Shown: positions 1-5,000 of the stretch, piece after piece | How the letters are laid out: each line of letters opens with the position of its first letter | Numbering within the stretch: position 1 is the stretch's first letter | Source of the DNA: a virus | DNA length: 48,958 bases | Reading direction: 5' to 3' (one strand) | Virus record (IMG/VR): IMGVR_UViG_3300042691_013699 | Coordinates: 1-48,958 of that record | The notes under the pieces: generated by a model | Told to the model about the DNA's origin: nothing | Databases searched by the model: none | The model's input: only the letters and a program-made list of their open reading frames with translations | Translations under genes and position numbers: made by a program

Positions 1-11
1 TGTATTTTCAT
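1..11 (-). CDS. 5' end of a minus-strand gene (partial)
   Basis: Only the first codons (ATG AAA ATA) lie inside the window; the rest is beyond the left edge. The ATG overlaps the stop codon of the preceding minus-strand gene by one base (TAATG), the same junction as the next pair upstream. This suggests continued translational coupling in a small-gene operon. The product is unknown. Confidence 0.3.
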
Positions 12-178
12 TATTTAATTACCGCATCTCTGAATCGTGTTAAGTCGAAGTTTGAATTATCTCTTTTGAAAAATGTTTGAAAGTCTGAAAGCAAATCCTC
101 AAACACTTGTGAGTCAATGTCTAAGTGATAAGCATTTAGAATTTCTGCTACTGCTACATAGTCCTTGCGTGTCATCAT
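11..178 (-). CDS. small hypothetical protein, 55 aa
   Basis: A 55-residue frame starting MMTRKDYVAVAEILNAY and ending DAVIK. It is soluble and mixed-charge with no membrane segment or cysteine pair, and I do not recognise it. Its start overlaps the stop of the gene at 178-345 by one base (TAATG) and its stop overlaps the next start in the same way, so it is probably translationally coupled within a minus-strand operon reading leftwards. The tight packing supports a real gene. Host takeover or early regulation is possible only by analogy with other early phage small genes. Confidence 0.6.
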   Translation of the reverse strand: MMTRKDYVAVAEILNAYHLDIDSQVFEDLLSDFQTFFKRDNSNFDLTRFRDAVIK

Positions 179-345
179 TACTTACCTGCCTTTAGTACCA
201 TAAATTCAATGGCTAATTCTGTGTAGGCTTGTTCCCACATCTTTTTATTTTTCTTTAGTTCGCTGATAGTTATTACAGCATAAGCAAGGAATCCAGCGAA
301 TAGGCTAGAGAGTAGGATAGTTAGTGCTATTAGTGTTAGTGACAT
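178..345 (-). CDS. small single-pass membrane protein, 55 aa
   Basis: The 55-residue product begins MSLTLIALTILLSSLFAGFL, continues hydrophobic to about residue 27, then becomes charged (ELKKNKKMWEQ). This is one N-terminal transmembrane helix followed by a short cytoplasmic amphipathic tail. An AAAGGG-like sequence lies upstream of the ATG. It sits just downstream of a repeated promoter element at 376-400 and overlaps the next gene by one base. The family is not recognised; a small inner-membrane protein made early in infection is the most that can be inferred. Confidence 0.65.
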   Translation of the reverse strand: MSLTLIALTILLSSLFAGFLAYAVITISELKKNKKMWEQAYTELAIEFMVLKAGK

Positions 346-375
346 TAGATGCCCTTTCGTTTGTTTGTTAGTTTT

Positions 376-400
376 ATCTTAGCATAGGGGTCTGACAATT
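376..400 (-). promoter_or_regulatory. repeated promoter element, copy 1 (minus)
   Basis: Read on the minus strand: AATTGTCAGACCCCT, then A, then an extended -10, TGC TAAGAT (-10 hexamer at 376-381). The same block occurs at 778-809 (minus), 986-1010 (plus) and, degenerate after TTGTCAG, at 1351-1375 (plus). It precedes the membrane-protein gene at 178-345. The box lies in what would be the -10/-35 spacer, so it may be an operator or an activator site rather than a -35. Confidence 0.6.
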
Positions 401-550
401 TTACTTGTAGACACGCCTAGTCAAGATTTCAATTTGACGATTGTAGTAGTCAATCATTAGTTGATTGGTTGGGTCATACTTTAGAGTACGCTCTAGGTCA
501 TTTACTGCATCTACTAGCAGTCTTGCATTTTTTATTTTAGTGTAAGCCAT
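401..550 (-). CDS. small hypothetical protein, 49 aa
   Basis: A 49-residue product starting MAYTKIKNARLLVDAVNDLE and ending RRVYK. It is basic and probably helical (regular Leu/Val/Ile spacing), with no cysteines or membrane helix. The start at 550 is preceded by a purine-rich stretch (GTAAACCAAA) without a strong ribosome site. It lies 14 bases downstream of the zinc-binding gene at 565-753 and just upstream of promoter copy 1, so it is probably the last gene of the unit started at 778-809. The family is not recognised. Confidence 0.6.
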   Translation of the reverse strand: MAYTKIKNARLLVDAVNDLERTLKYDPTNQLMIDYYNRQIEILTRRVYK

Positions 551-564
551 TTTGGTTTACCTTT

Positions 565-753
565 CTATTTTTTGTGGCGTGGGCAGAATGAATGTCCCAA
601 GCCTGATTGAACGGGTGCTAAACATACAACACAAGCAAGAGTTGCTTGAGGTAATGCAAACAAGATTTCTATTTCATCACCTATTGAAATTTGGTCAATA
701 GGGCTAACGGTCACGCCTGTTTCATCTAGGCTTATTATTTCTAAGTAACTCAT
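565..753 (-). CDS. small zinc-binding-type protein, 62 aa
   Basis: The 62-residue product has an N-terminal beta-rich half (MSYLEIISLDETGVTVSPID) with an acidic IGDEIEI strand. The C-terminal half carries CVVC, then HSFCPRH, which gives a CxxC...HxxxCxxH-like metal site. An AAAGGACT ribosome site precedes the ATG. Promoter copy 2 (778-809) lies immediately upstream, so this is the first gene of the leftward operon. Small treble-clef or zinc-ribbon proteins are common in phage early regions as nucleic-acid or host-protein binders; the exact role is unknown. Confidence 0.7.
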   Translation of the reverse strand: MSYLEIISLDETGVTVSPIDQISIGDEIEILFALPQATLACVVCLAPVQSGLGHSFCPRHKK

Positions 754-777
754 TTTGAGTCCTTTCTTTTTGTCTTA

Positions 778-809
778 TGGTATAACCATACCACAGGGGT
801 CTGACAATT
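778..809 (-). promoter_or_regulatory. repeated promoter element, copy 2 (minus)
   Basis: The minus strand reads AATTGTCAGACCCCT (809-795), then G, then TGG TATGGT as an extended -10 (793-785). The -10 is embedded in a perfect palindrome, TGGTAT-AACC-ATACCA (778-793), that could be an operator. It drives the leftward gene starting at 753. The 15-base box is identical to copy 1. Confidence 0.6.
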
Positions 810-853
810 TATGCCATTTAGGGGGTGTGTTTAGGTGAACATTAGATGAACAA

Positions 854-907
854 TAATCCACAGGTTCAGGGGCATTTCATACCCATCTTATACACAGGTT
901 ATCCACA
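854..907 (+). other. DnaA-box-like cluster (candidate origin, left part)
   Basis: Three sites match or nearly match the bacterial DnaA box TTWTNCACA: TAATCCACA at 854-862 (one mismatch), TTATACACA at 888-896 and the perfect TTATCCACA at 899-907. The last two start 11 bp apart, close to one helical turn. The nearby GAACAATAA and AGGTGAAC words recur in inverted orientation near 1303-1320. The matches are seen directly; origin function is inferred. Confidence 0.5.
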
Positions 908-985
908 AGGGCGCGGGCATTCGAACAGATGTTCTATGATGTACATCACAAAAATAGTTTTGCGACACGCCCGAAAAAGGGGTAA

Positions 986-1010
986 AAATGTCAGACCCCT
1001 CTGCTAGTCT
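986..1010 (+). promoter_or_regulatory. repeated promoter element, copy 3 (plus)
   Basis: AAATGTCAGACCCCT (986-1000) is followed by TGC TAGTCT (1002-1010), an extended -10. Transcription would start near 1017, about 16 bases before the first micro-ORF. It is expected to drive the zinc-knuckle gene at 1102. Confidence 0.55.
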
Positions 1011-1030
1011 AAAGACATAAGAAAAGTTAA

Positions 1031-1076
1031 GAATGAGCCTAGCAAATAAGCCTAACGGATGAGCCTAGCAAATAAG
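1031..1076 (+). repeat. pair of 20-bp direct repeats, leader 1
   Basis: GAATGAGCCTAGCAAATAAG (1031-1050) and its near-copy at 1057-1076 (GG for GA at the start) lie 26 bp apart in the leader of the gene at 1102. Two further copies are at 1396-1445. Their position between DnaA-like boxes is iteron-like. Alternatively, they are repeated because they encode the peptide MSLANK. Confidence 0.8.
1033..1062 (+). CDS. micro-ORF A, MSLANKPNG (leader peptide candidate)
   Basis: A nine-codon frame: ATG AGC CTA GCA AAT AAG CCT AAC GGA TGA. It starts about 16 bases after the predicted start of transcription, and its stop overlaps the ATG of micro-ORF B (ATGA), as in coupled genes. The upstream Shine-Dalgarno is weak (AAGAAAAG). 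It may be a regulatory leader peptide, or only a by-product of a repeated DNA or RNA element. No direct evidence of translation. Confidence 0.3.
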   Translation: MSLANKPNG

Positions 1077-1082
1077 TCTTAG
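1059..1082 (+). CDS. micro-ORF B, MSLANKS (leader peptide candidate)
   Basis: A seven-codon frame ending TCT TAG. It is coupled to micro-ORF A by an ATGA overlap and lies 19 bases before the zinc-knuckle gene. Its peptide repeats the first six residues of micro-ORF A and both halves of micro-ORF C, all with the same codons except for one AAG/AAA change. Confidence 0.3.
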   Translation: MSLANKS

Positions 1083-1101
1083 CAATACGAAAGGATTCAT
1101 T

Positions 1102-1227
1102 ATGAATGAATTACTAATTGAAAACATCACCAATACAAAATGTATTGAGTGTGATGACAAATTAACATCGTGGGAAAATACCTACTGCATTATGTGTGAG
1201 CCTGACGATTATTCTACATACGAATAA
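1102..1227 (+). CDS. zinc-knuckle microprotein 1, 41 aa
   Basis: The 41-residue product has CIECDDKL near residue 14 and CIMCEPDD near residue 29, two CxxC knuckles with 12 residues between them. This is a minimal zinc ribbon. It is a clear paralogue of the gene at 1668-1808: both share the frame ENIT..KC..CDDKLT.WE..YCI.CE and an acidic C-terminus. An AAAGGA ribosome site lies 9 bases before the ATG. It is made from promoter copy 3 and its repeat-bearing leader. The function is unknown; very small zinc ribbons often bind nucleic acid or host polymerase subunits. Confidence 0.7.
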   Translation: MNELLIENITNTKCIECDDKLTSWENTYCIMCEPDDYSTYE

Positions 1228-1256
1228 AAGTCCAGGGCATTTTTGATCACACATAA

Positions 1257-1308
1257 CGACACGCCCGACAGCGTGGGCGCGGGCAGCTGTGGATAACCTG
1301 TGATTTAT
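1257..1308 (-). other. GC-rich repeats and DnaA-box-like sites (candidate origin, right part)
   Basis: CGACACGCCCGA (1257-1268) and GGGCGCGGGCA (1275-1285) repeat words found at 963-974 and 909-919. They are followed by TGTGGATAA (1288-1296), a perfect DnaA box on the minus strand, and a weaker TGTGATTTA (1299-1307). The 15-mer TGTGGATAACCTGTG is the exact reverse complement of bases 893-907. The two clusters therefore face each other across the gene at 1102. Confidence 0.5.
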
Positions 1309-1324
1309 TGTTCACCTACTGTTC

Positions 1325-1341
1325 ATCTCAAATAGTGAGAT
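1325..1341. promoter_or_regulatory. 17-bp palindrome ATCTCA-N5-TGAGAT, copy 1
   Basis: The perfect inverted repeat ATCTCA AATAG TGAGAT has arms identical to the palindrome at 1988-2004. It sits about 10 bases before the TTGTCAG box of promoter copy 4, a typical place for a dimeric regulator to bind. The regulator is not identified. Confidence 0.55.
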
Positions 1342-1350
1342 TCAGGTAGA

Positions 1351-1375
1351 AATTGTCAGTCAGGTATGCTAAGTT
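1351..1375 (+). promoter_or_regulatory. repeated promoter element, copy 4 (plus, degenerate)
   Basis: AATTGTCAG (1351-1359) matches the start of the shared box, the GACCCCT part has diverged, and TGC TAAGTT (1367-1375) gives the extended -10. Transcription is predicted near 1382, 16 bases before micro-ORF C, matching the geometry at copy 3. It drives the genes at 1474 and 1668. Confidence 0.5.
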
Positions 1376-1395
1376 AAGACTATAAGAAAGGTTGA

Positions 1396-1445
1396 GAGTG
1401 AGCCTAGCAAATAAGTCGGGAAACCGAATGAGCCTAGCAAATAAA
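1396..1445 (+). repeat. pair of 20-bp direct repeats, leader 2
   Basis: Copies at 1396-1415 and 1426-1445 share the core TGAGCCTAGCAAATAA with the leader-1 pair (1031-1076). Spacing here is 30 bp rather than 26. Four copies in two leaders suggest that a whole promoter, leader and small-gene block was duplicated. Confidence 0.8.
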
Positions 1446-1457
1446 TCTCAACACTAA
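1398..1457 (+). CDS. micro-ORF C, 19 aa with MSLANKS twice
   Basis: A GTG-started 19-codon frame contains MSLANKS, then GNR, then MSLANKSQH, so both DNA repeats are read in the same frame. An AAAGG sequence lies seven bases before the GTG. The in-frame joining of two units that are separate micro-ORFs in leader 1 is unusual. Translation is unproven, and a DNA- or RNA-level role for the repeat is equally possible. Confidence 0.3.
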   Translation: MSLANKSGNRMSLANKSQH

Positions 1458-1473
1458 CAGAAAGAGAAAAAAA

Positions 1474-1662
1474 ATGTTTCTTTACAATCTAATCGCTCCA
1501 CTAGTGTTTATCGCTGTATTCTCACTACCAGCACTACTACTAGAACTACAACTACTAGTTATCGGTTTTGATTTTATGTCTGCCAATGTGATGATAGCAA
1601 CGGCTATCATTGGTCTACTATCTGCAATAGGTGCAGTAGTTATCGAAATGATTGAGGGGTAA
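1474..1662 (+). CDS. small two-helix membrane protein, 62 aa
   Basis: The 62-residue product has two hydrophobic helices, about residues 5-32 (LIAPLVFIAVFSLPALLLEL) and 38-57 (VMIATAIIGLLSAIGAVVI), with almost no soluble part. An AGAAAGAGAAA purine tract precedes the ATG. It lies downstream of leader 2 and five bases before the zinc-knuckle gene at 1668, so the two are co-transcribed. The size and topology fit a small phage membrane protein such as a superinfection-exclusion factor or an antiholin, but no family is recognised. Confidence 0.7.
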   Translation: MFLYNLIAPLVFIAVFSLPALLLELQLLVIGFDFMSANVMIATAIIGLLSAIGAVVIEMIEG

Positions 1663-1667
1663 TAACA

Positions 1668-1808
1668 ATGACTGAACTAGCATTTGAAAACATCACCAAG
1701 AATAAGTGCTTGACTTGTGATGATAAATTAACCGCTTGGGAAATTAACTATTGCATTATTTGCGAGAGTGACCAAGAAATAGAAAACTATTTTGAAGATG
1801 AATTCTAA
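1668..1808 (+). CDS. zinc-knuckle microprotein 2, 46 aa
   Basis: This is a paralogue of the 41-residue protein at 1102-1227. It has CLTCDDKLTAWE and CIICESDQ, two CxxC knuckles at the same spacing, then an acidic tail (ENYFEDEF) slightly longer than its sister. It starts 5 bases after the membrane-protein stop, probably coupled to it. Both copies sit behind leaders with the same repeats, so gene and leader appear to have been duplicated together. The role is unknown; the conserved cysteines argue for a structured zinc protein. Confidence 0.7.
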   Translation: MTELAFENITKNKCLTCDDKLTAWEINYCIICESDQEIENYFEDEF

Positions 1809-1853
1809 AAACTAGAATTTTTGCACTTGTCAAAACTAAAATAAATAGATATG

Positions 1854-1877
1854 GGCTCACTAATAAAAAGGTGAGTC
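1854..1877 (+). terminator. possible weak terminator hairpin
   Basis: GGCTCAC pairs with GTGAGTC (one G-T pair) around a 9-11-base loop, and is followed by TATTCT rather than a clean T tract. It may end the early transcript, or it may be only an mRNA hairpin. Confidence 0.3.
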
Positions 1878-1987
1878 TATTCTAAATATACGCATCATAC
1901 ACATTAACAAAATATTCAGATTTTCTTCAAAATGGGATCTAGCTGCAAAAATAAAAATTTTCAGAAAATCGGGGAATATGAATATAT

Positions 1988-2004
1988 ATCTCATTATGTG
2001 AGAT
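1988..2004. promoter_or_regulatory. 17-bp palindrome ATCTCA-N5-TGAGAT, copy 2
   Basis: ATCTCA TTATG TGAGAT has the same arms as 1325-1341 with a different spacer, which marks it as a specific inverted-repeat binding site. It lies about 60 bases upstream of the -35 of the promoter at 2063-2091. Confidence 0.55.
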
Positions 2005-2062
2005 GTTATGTTACAATTGTGTTACAAATAATTTCAAAGTTCAATGTTTTGTGGCACTCGAT

Positions 2063-2091
2063 TTGACAAGCATTAAAAACGTCTTTACAAT
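2063..2091 (+). promoter_or_regulatory. near-consensus sigma70-type promoter
   Basis: TTGACA (2063-2068), a 17-base spacer and TACAAT (2086-2091). Transcription would begin near 2098 and read into the HExxH gene. It is one of only two plus-strand promoters in the window with a consensus -35, the other being at 17164-17192. Confidence 0.75.
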
Positions 2092-2173
2092 ATGAACGTA
2101 GTGAATTAGAAAAAATGTAAAAATTTGCAGGGGGCAGGGGGATGAAATTATTAAAAAACAAAGAGGTAAAGAT

Positions 2174-2587
2174 ATGAATGATAGTAAAAGACATAGATTA
2201 AACAATCTTAATTTGTCAACATTTCTGGGTTTATTAATTTCAAAAATAATTGGCGGAACGACAATTCAATTAAACAATGGTATTTATATTAACTATGGTA
2301 GAAAAGGTAAATATAACAAGGCTTGGGCTATTACAATAGGAGATGTTATATTAGCAAAGCAAGATAGACATTGTAATAAATGCAAATCAGGAACTCCTCA
2401 TGATCTAGCAGATAGAATATTAAGACATGAATTAAAGCATAGTGAACAATTTGCTAAATTCGGGGGAATCATATTTCTGGCTTTATATTCATTTGCCACT
2501 ATTAAATCTTTTATTATATATAGAAATCATTGGCAAGGTAATATATATGAAATACAAGCAGGTCTTCAAGATGGCGGATATATCTAA
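2174..2587 (+). CDS. HExxH putative zinc metallopeptidase-like protein, 137 aa
   Basis: The 137-residue product has an N-terminal hydrophobic stretch (about 15-28) and a cysteine pair CNKC (67-70). The zincin motif HELKH is at 85-89, with a likely third ligand E126 in NIYEIQAG, separated from it by a hydrophobic segment (98-110). The arrangement recalls the DUF4157-like fold, where the glutamate lies in a YENEAD-type motif. The ribosome site AGAGGTAAAG is good. It has its own strong promoter and sits alone between early genes and fibres. A role in wall, capsid or host-protein cleavage is possible but unproven. Confidence 0.65.
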   Translation: MNDSKRHRLNNLNLSTFLGLLISKIIGGTTIQLNNGIYINYGRKGKYNKAWAITIGDVILAKQDRHCNKCKSGTPHDLADRILRHELKHSEQFAKFGGIIFLALYSFATIKSFIIYRNHWQGNIYEIQAGLQDGGYI

Positions 2588-2682
2588 TATCTTCATATAG
2601 GGGATATTTCTGCATATTTATAAAACCCCCGAAAAATCCTCCATATATAACGATAGTTATAAGGTGGGGTATACATATACTA

Positions 2683-2727
2683 TTTTGCGATTTTTTTGCG
2701 ACTTCATTTTTGCGGAATTTTTTGCGA
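2683..2727 (+). repeat. four phased TTTTTGCG repeats
   Basis: TTTTGCG-type units place TGCG at 2686, 2697, 2711 and 2723, about one helical turn apart, directly upstream of the extended -10 at 2739. Phased repeats in the -20 to -65 zone suggest activator binding or A/T-tract bending. A 6-bp inverted repeat, TATAAC-GATA-GTTATA, lies just before it (2646-2661). Confidence 0.6.
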
Positions 2728-2738
2728 ATTTTTTAAAA

Positions 2739-2747
2739 TGGTATAAT
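2739..2747 (+). promoter_or_regulatory. extended -10 promoter for the first fibre gene
   Basis: TGG TATAAT ends 8 bases before the ATG at 2756, so the mRNA would start within a base or two of the start codon. No Shine-Dalgarno is present, which supports leaderless translation. Confidence 0.65.
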
Positions 2748-2755
2748 TAAGCATT

Positions 2756-3802
2756 ATGGCAAATGTAACAGTTGTTAGAACAGCTACTTCATCTCAAATA
2801 GGATCCCTGCTTACTCAGGCTTCTGCCTCAGTTACATATGCACCAATAGTTCCAACAACACAAACAGGTTTTAGAAATATAATTATTAATGGCGGCATGG
2901 ATATTTGGCAACGTGGCACATCTTCATCTACTAATGGTGCTTACAACTCAGCAGATAGATGGTGGTTGTACTCAGATGCTGGAACAACAACTTGGGCAAG
3001 AGAACCTACTGTAGTTCCAACTGGATTTCAATACGCTTTAAAAGCAACACAGGCATCTGCTACAGCATCAATGGTTATTTACCAAGTTATTGAAACTGCA
3101 AATGCAGTTCGTTTGGCTGGAAAAACTGTAACTCTATCCGTTTATATTGCATCTACTGCATCTGTAACTATAAATCCAGATGTGTCGTATACAACTTCCG
3201 TTGATACAGCAGTTGGCGGTAGTTGGACAAACATAACTGCTACTCCAGCGTCTTGGTCAGTCCCATCTGGTTCTACTTACGCAAGGTACACAGCAACACT
3301 TACAATACCTAGCACCGCAAAATCAATAAGAGTTGGCTTTGGTCCAGCGTCTATAACCTCTGGAACATCTTTTTATTTAACTGGTGTCCAACTTGAAGAA
3401 GGCTCAACGGCTACTCCATTTGAACAACGTCCTATTGGTACAGAATTATCTTTATGTCAAAGATACTATCAAAATATTGTAACTCCTAATGCAACAACAG
3501 ACTTTAATGGTTTAATGGTTAGAGAAAGTACCACTCAAGCTCAAGCTTCTGTATATCTTCCAGTAAGTATGAGAATTTCTCCAGCATTAGTTGGTTCTTA
3601 TTTAGGAAGATCTGTTTTTAGAGACACATCTTTTAATGTTGCAGCAGGAGCTAACTCTGCAATATCTGTTAGCTCGTCTGGACCTAGTATTAACTGGATA
3701 ACTCTTATAATAACTCATGCAGCAGTTGCTGGAACTTATATATATGCTGAATGGGATTTATTAAATACTACAACAAATCTTGGATTAAACTCAGAACTAT
3801 AA
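2756..3802 (+). CDS. phage tail fibre/receptor-binding protein, 348 aa
   Basis: The 348-residue product begins with a short trimer-like repeat (SQIGSLLTQASASVTYAPIVP). It continues with FRNIIINGGMDIWQRGT, a carbohydrate-binding-module-like beta domain (residues about 60-225), and the hallmark VQLEEGSTATPFEQRPIGTE before a C-terminal domain starting CQRYYQ. This layout is shared by many phage fibre or tail-spike-like proteins. It is a paralogue of the next gene (3831). The start follows a promoter so closely that a leaderless mRNA is expected. It probably contributes to host-surface glycan binding. Confidence 0.8.
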   Translation: MANVTVVRTATSSQIGSLLTQASASVTYAPIVPTTQTGFRNIIINGGMDIWQRGTSSSTNGAYNSADRWWLYSDAGTTTWAREPTVVPTGFQYALKATQASATASMVIYQVIETANAVRLAGKTVTLSVYIASTASVTINPDVSYTTSVDTAVGGSWTNITATPASWSVPSGSTYARYTATLTIPSTAKSIRVGFGPASITSGTSFYLTGVQLEEGSTATPFEQRPIGTELSLCQRYYQNIVTPNATTDFNGLMVRESTTQAQASVYLPVSMRISPALVGSYLGRSVFRDTSFNVAAGANSAISVSSSGPSINWITLIITHAAVAGTYIYAEWDLLNTTTNLGLNSEL

Positions 3803-3813
3803 TTAATCTTTAA

Positions 3814-3822
3814 TGATATAAT
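3814..3822 (+). promoter_or_regulatory. extended -10 promoter, leaderless type
   Basis: TGA TATAAT ends 8 bases before the ATG at 3831. No ribosome site is visible, the same arrangement as at 2739-2747. Confidence 0.6.
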
Positions 3823-3830
3823 TAGTTATT

Positions 3831-5000
3831 ATGGCTACAATATTTCCAGGATCCGCAAGTGTTGGTCAAATTTTTAATGGATATACCTTTGATGGTACTG
3901 TATGGAATATAAATGGAATTGATTTAACTGAAAATTACCTTGAAGAATCCTCAGCAAGTGCTATATATCTTAATAAAGTTTCTGCATCTTCTACATATTT
4001 AACACAGGTAAATGCTTCTTCAACATATGCTCCAATAGTTCCAGCAGTACAAACAGGTTTCCGCAATGCCATTATCAATGGTGATTTTGGTATTAACCAG
4101 CGTGGTTTTACAAGTTTAACAACTAATGGTGCTTACGGTTTTGATAGATGGCTGACGCACGCTTCAAGCGGTGGCACTTATTCTGCACAGACGTTTACGC
4201 CTGGTGCTGCACCTGTTTCGGGTTATGAAGGAAAAAACTTTTATCGCATTGTAACCACTGGACAAAGTGGAGCAGATGTTTACACATCCTTTGAACAACG
4301 TATTGAAGATGTAAGAACTTTTGCAGGTCAAACAGTAACCGTTTCATTTTGGGCAAAAGCCGCAAGCGGAACTCCTAAAGTATCAATAGAGTTTATTCAA
4401 AACTTCGGCACTGGTGGTAGTAGCACTGTTCTTACAAACGCATCAACAGTAACACTTTCTACGTCTTGGGCAAGGTACTCAGTTAGTGTTGCCATACCTT
4501 CCATTAGTGGTAAAACTATTGGAACCAGTTCTTATTTAAGTTCCCCTTTGTTCTGGGTATCAGCAGGTACAACTTTTGCGTCTAGGGCAAACTCTATTGG
4601 TATTCAGTCCAATACTTTTGATTTCTGGGGAGTTCAAGTAGAGGCAGGTTCAACTGCCACTCCATTTGAACAACGCCCTATTGGTATAGAACTAGAATTA
4701 TGTCAGCGTTATTACATAAATAGAAAATCAGACTTTGCCGTTATCAATGGTTTTACAACAGCAAATGCACAAAAATGGTTTTCTGTTTCTTTACCGACAA
4801 CTATGAGAGCAGCACCAAACTTTACACCGTTTGACGGTGCAGGGAATTCTGGTCGTTGTACTACCATTGACGGTGCTGGAACTGGAACAAACAATGTAAC
4901 ACCTAGTTATCAAACTTCCTATCCAACTTTAGTATCAGTTTTATTTACAGGAACAAATACTGGGTTAAGTTTTGGATACATAGCAGAGATTGAGTTGTAA
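3831..5000 (+). CDS. phage tail fibre/receptor-binding protein, 389 aa
   Basis: A paralogue of the 2756 gene. Its N-terminus differs and includes FDGTVWNINGIDL, found at the ends of fibre adaptor domains, then three short repeats ending SATYL, SSTYL and SSTYAPIVP. The RNAIINGDFGINQRG motif, a beta-sandwich region and VQVEAGSTATPFEQRPIGIE-CQRYY follow. The C-terminal about 90 residues have diverged from the sister protein, as expected for the receptor-contacting tip. It is separated from its sister by 28 bases holding a promoter, and its stop overlaps the next start. Confidence 0.8.
   Translation: MATIFPGSASVGQIFNGYTFDGTVWNINGIDLTENYLEESSASAIYLNKVSASSTYLTQVNASSTYAPIVPAVQTGFRNAIINGDFGINQRGFTSLTTNGAYGFDRWLTHASSGGTYSAQTFTPGAAPVSGYEGKNFYRIVTTGQSGADVYTSFEQRIEDVRTFAGQTVTVSFWAKAASGTPKVSIEFIQNFGTGGSSTVLTNASTVTLSTSWARYSVSVAIPSISGKTIGTSSYLSSPLFWVSAGTTFASRANSIGIQSNTFDFWGVQVEAGSTATPFEQRPIGIELELCQRYYINRKSDFAVINGFTTANAQKWFSVSLPTTMRAAPNFTPFDGAGNSGRCTTIDGAGTGTNNVTPSYQTSYPTLVSVLFTGTNTGLSFGYIAEIEL

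Larger units (their letters stand above)
754..1101. other. divergent control region between leftward and rightward early genes
   Basis: This 348-base stretch has no conventional gene. From left to right it holds the minus-strand promoter copy 2 (778-809), DnaA-box-like sites (854-907), a GC-rich block GGGCGCGGGCA (909-919), the 12-mer CGACACGCCCGA (963-974), plus-strand promoter copy 3 (986-1010), and a leader with two 20-bp repeats and two micro-ORFs (1031-1082). The GC-rich words stand out from the AT-rich surroundings. It is a plausible replication-origin and regulatory region. Confidence 0.55.
1809..2173. other. intergenic region with hairpins, palindrome and promoter
   Basis: This 365-base stretch has no convincing gene. 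An AT-rich inverted repeat AATTCTA-AAAAC-TAGAATT then TTTG (1801-1822) overlaps the preceding stop and might end transcription weakly. A second hairpin (1854-1877), palindrome copy 2 (1988-2004), a direct repeat GTTACAA (2009-2025) and a near-consensus promoter (2063-2091) follow. The final 80 bases form an untranslated leader ending in AAAGAGGTAAAG before the ATG at 2174. Confidence 0.6.

Noticed and set aside
1031-1445. CRISPR-like or transposon repeats
   Set aside because: Only four copies in two pairs, with a short 6-10-bp gap rather than spacers, and no cas or transposase genes; better explained as leader or iteron repeats.
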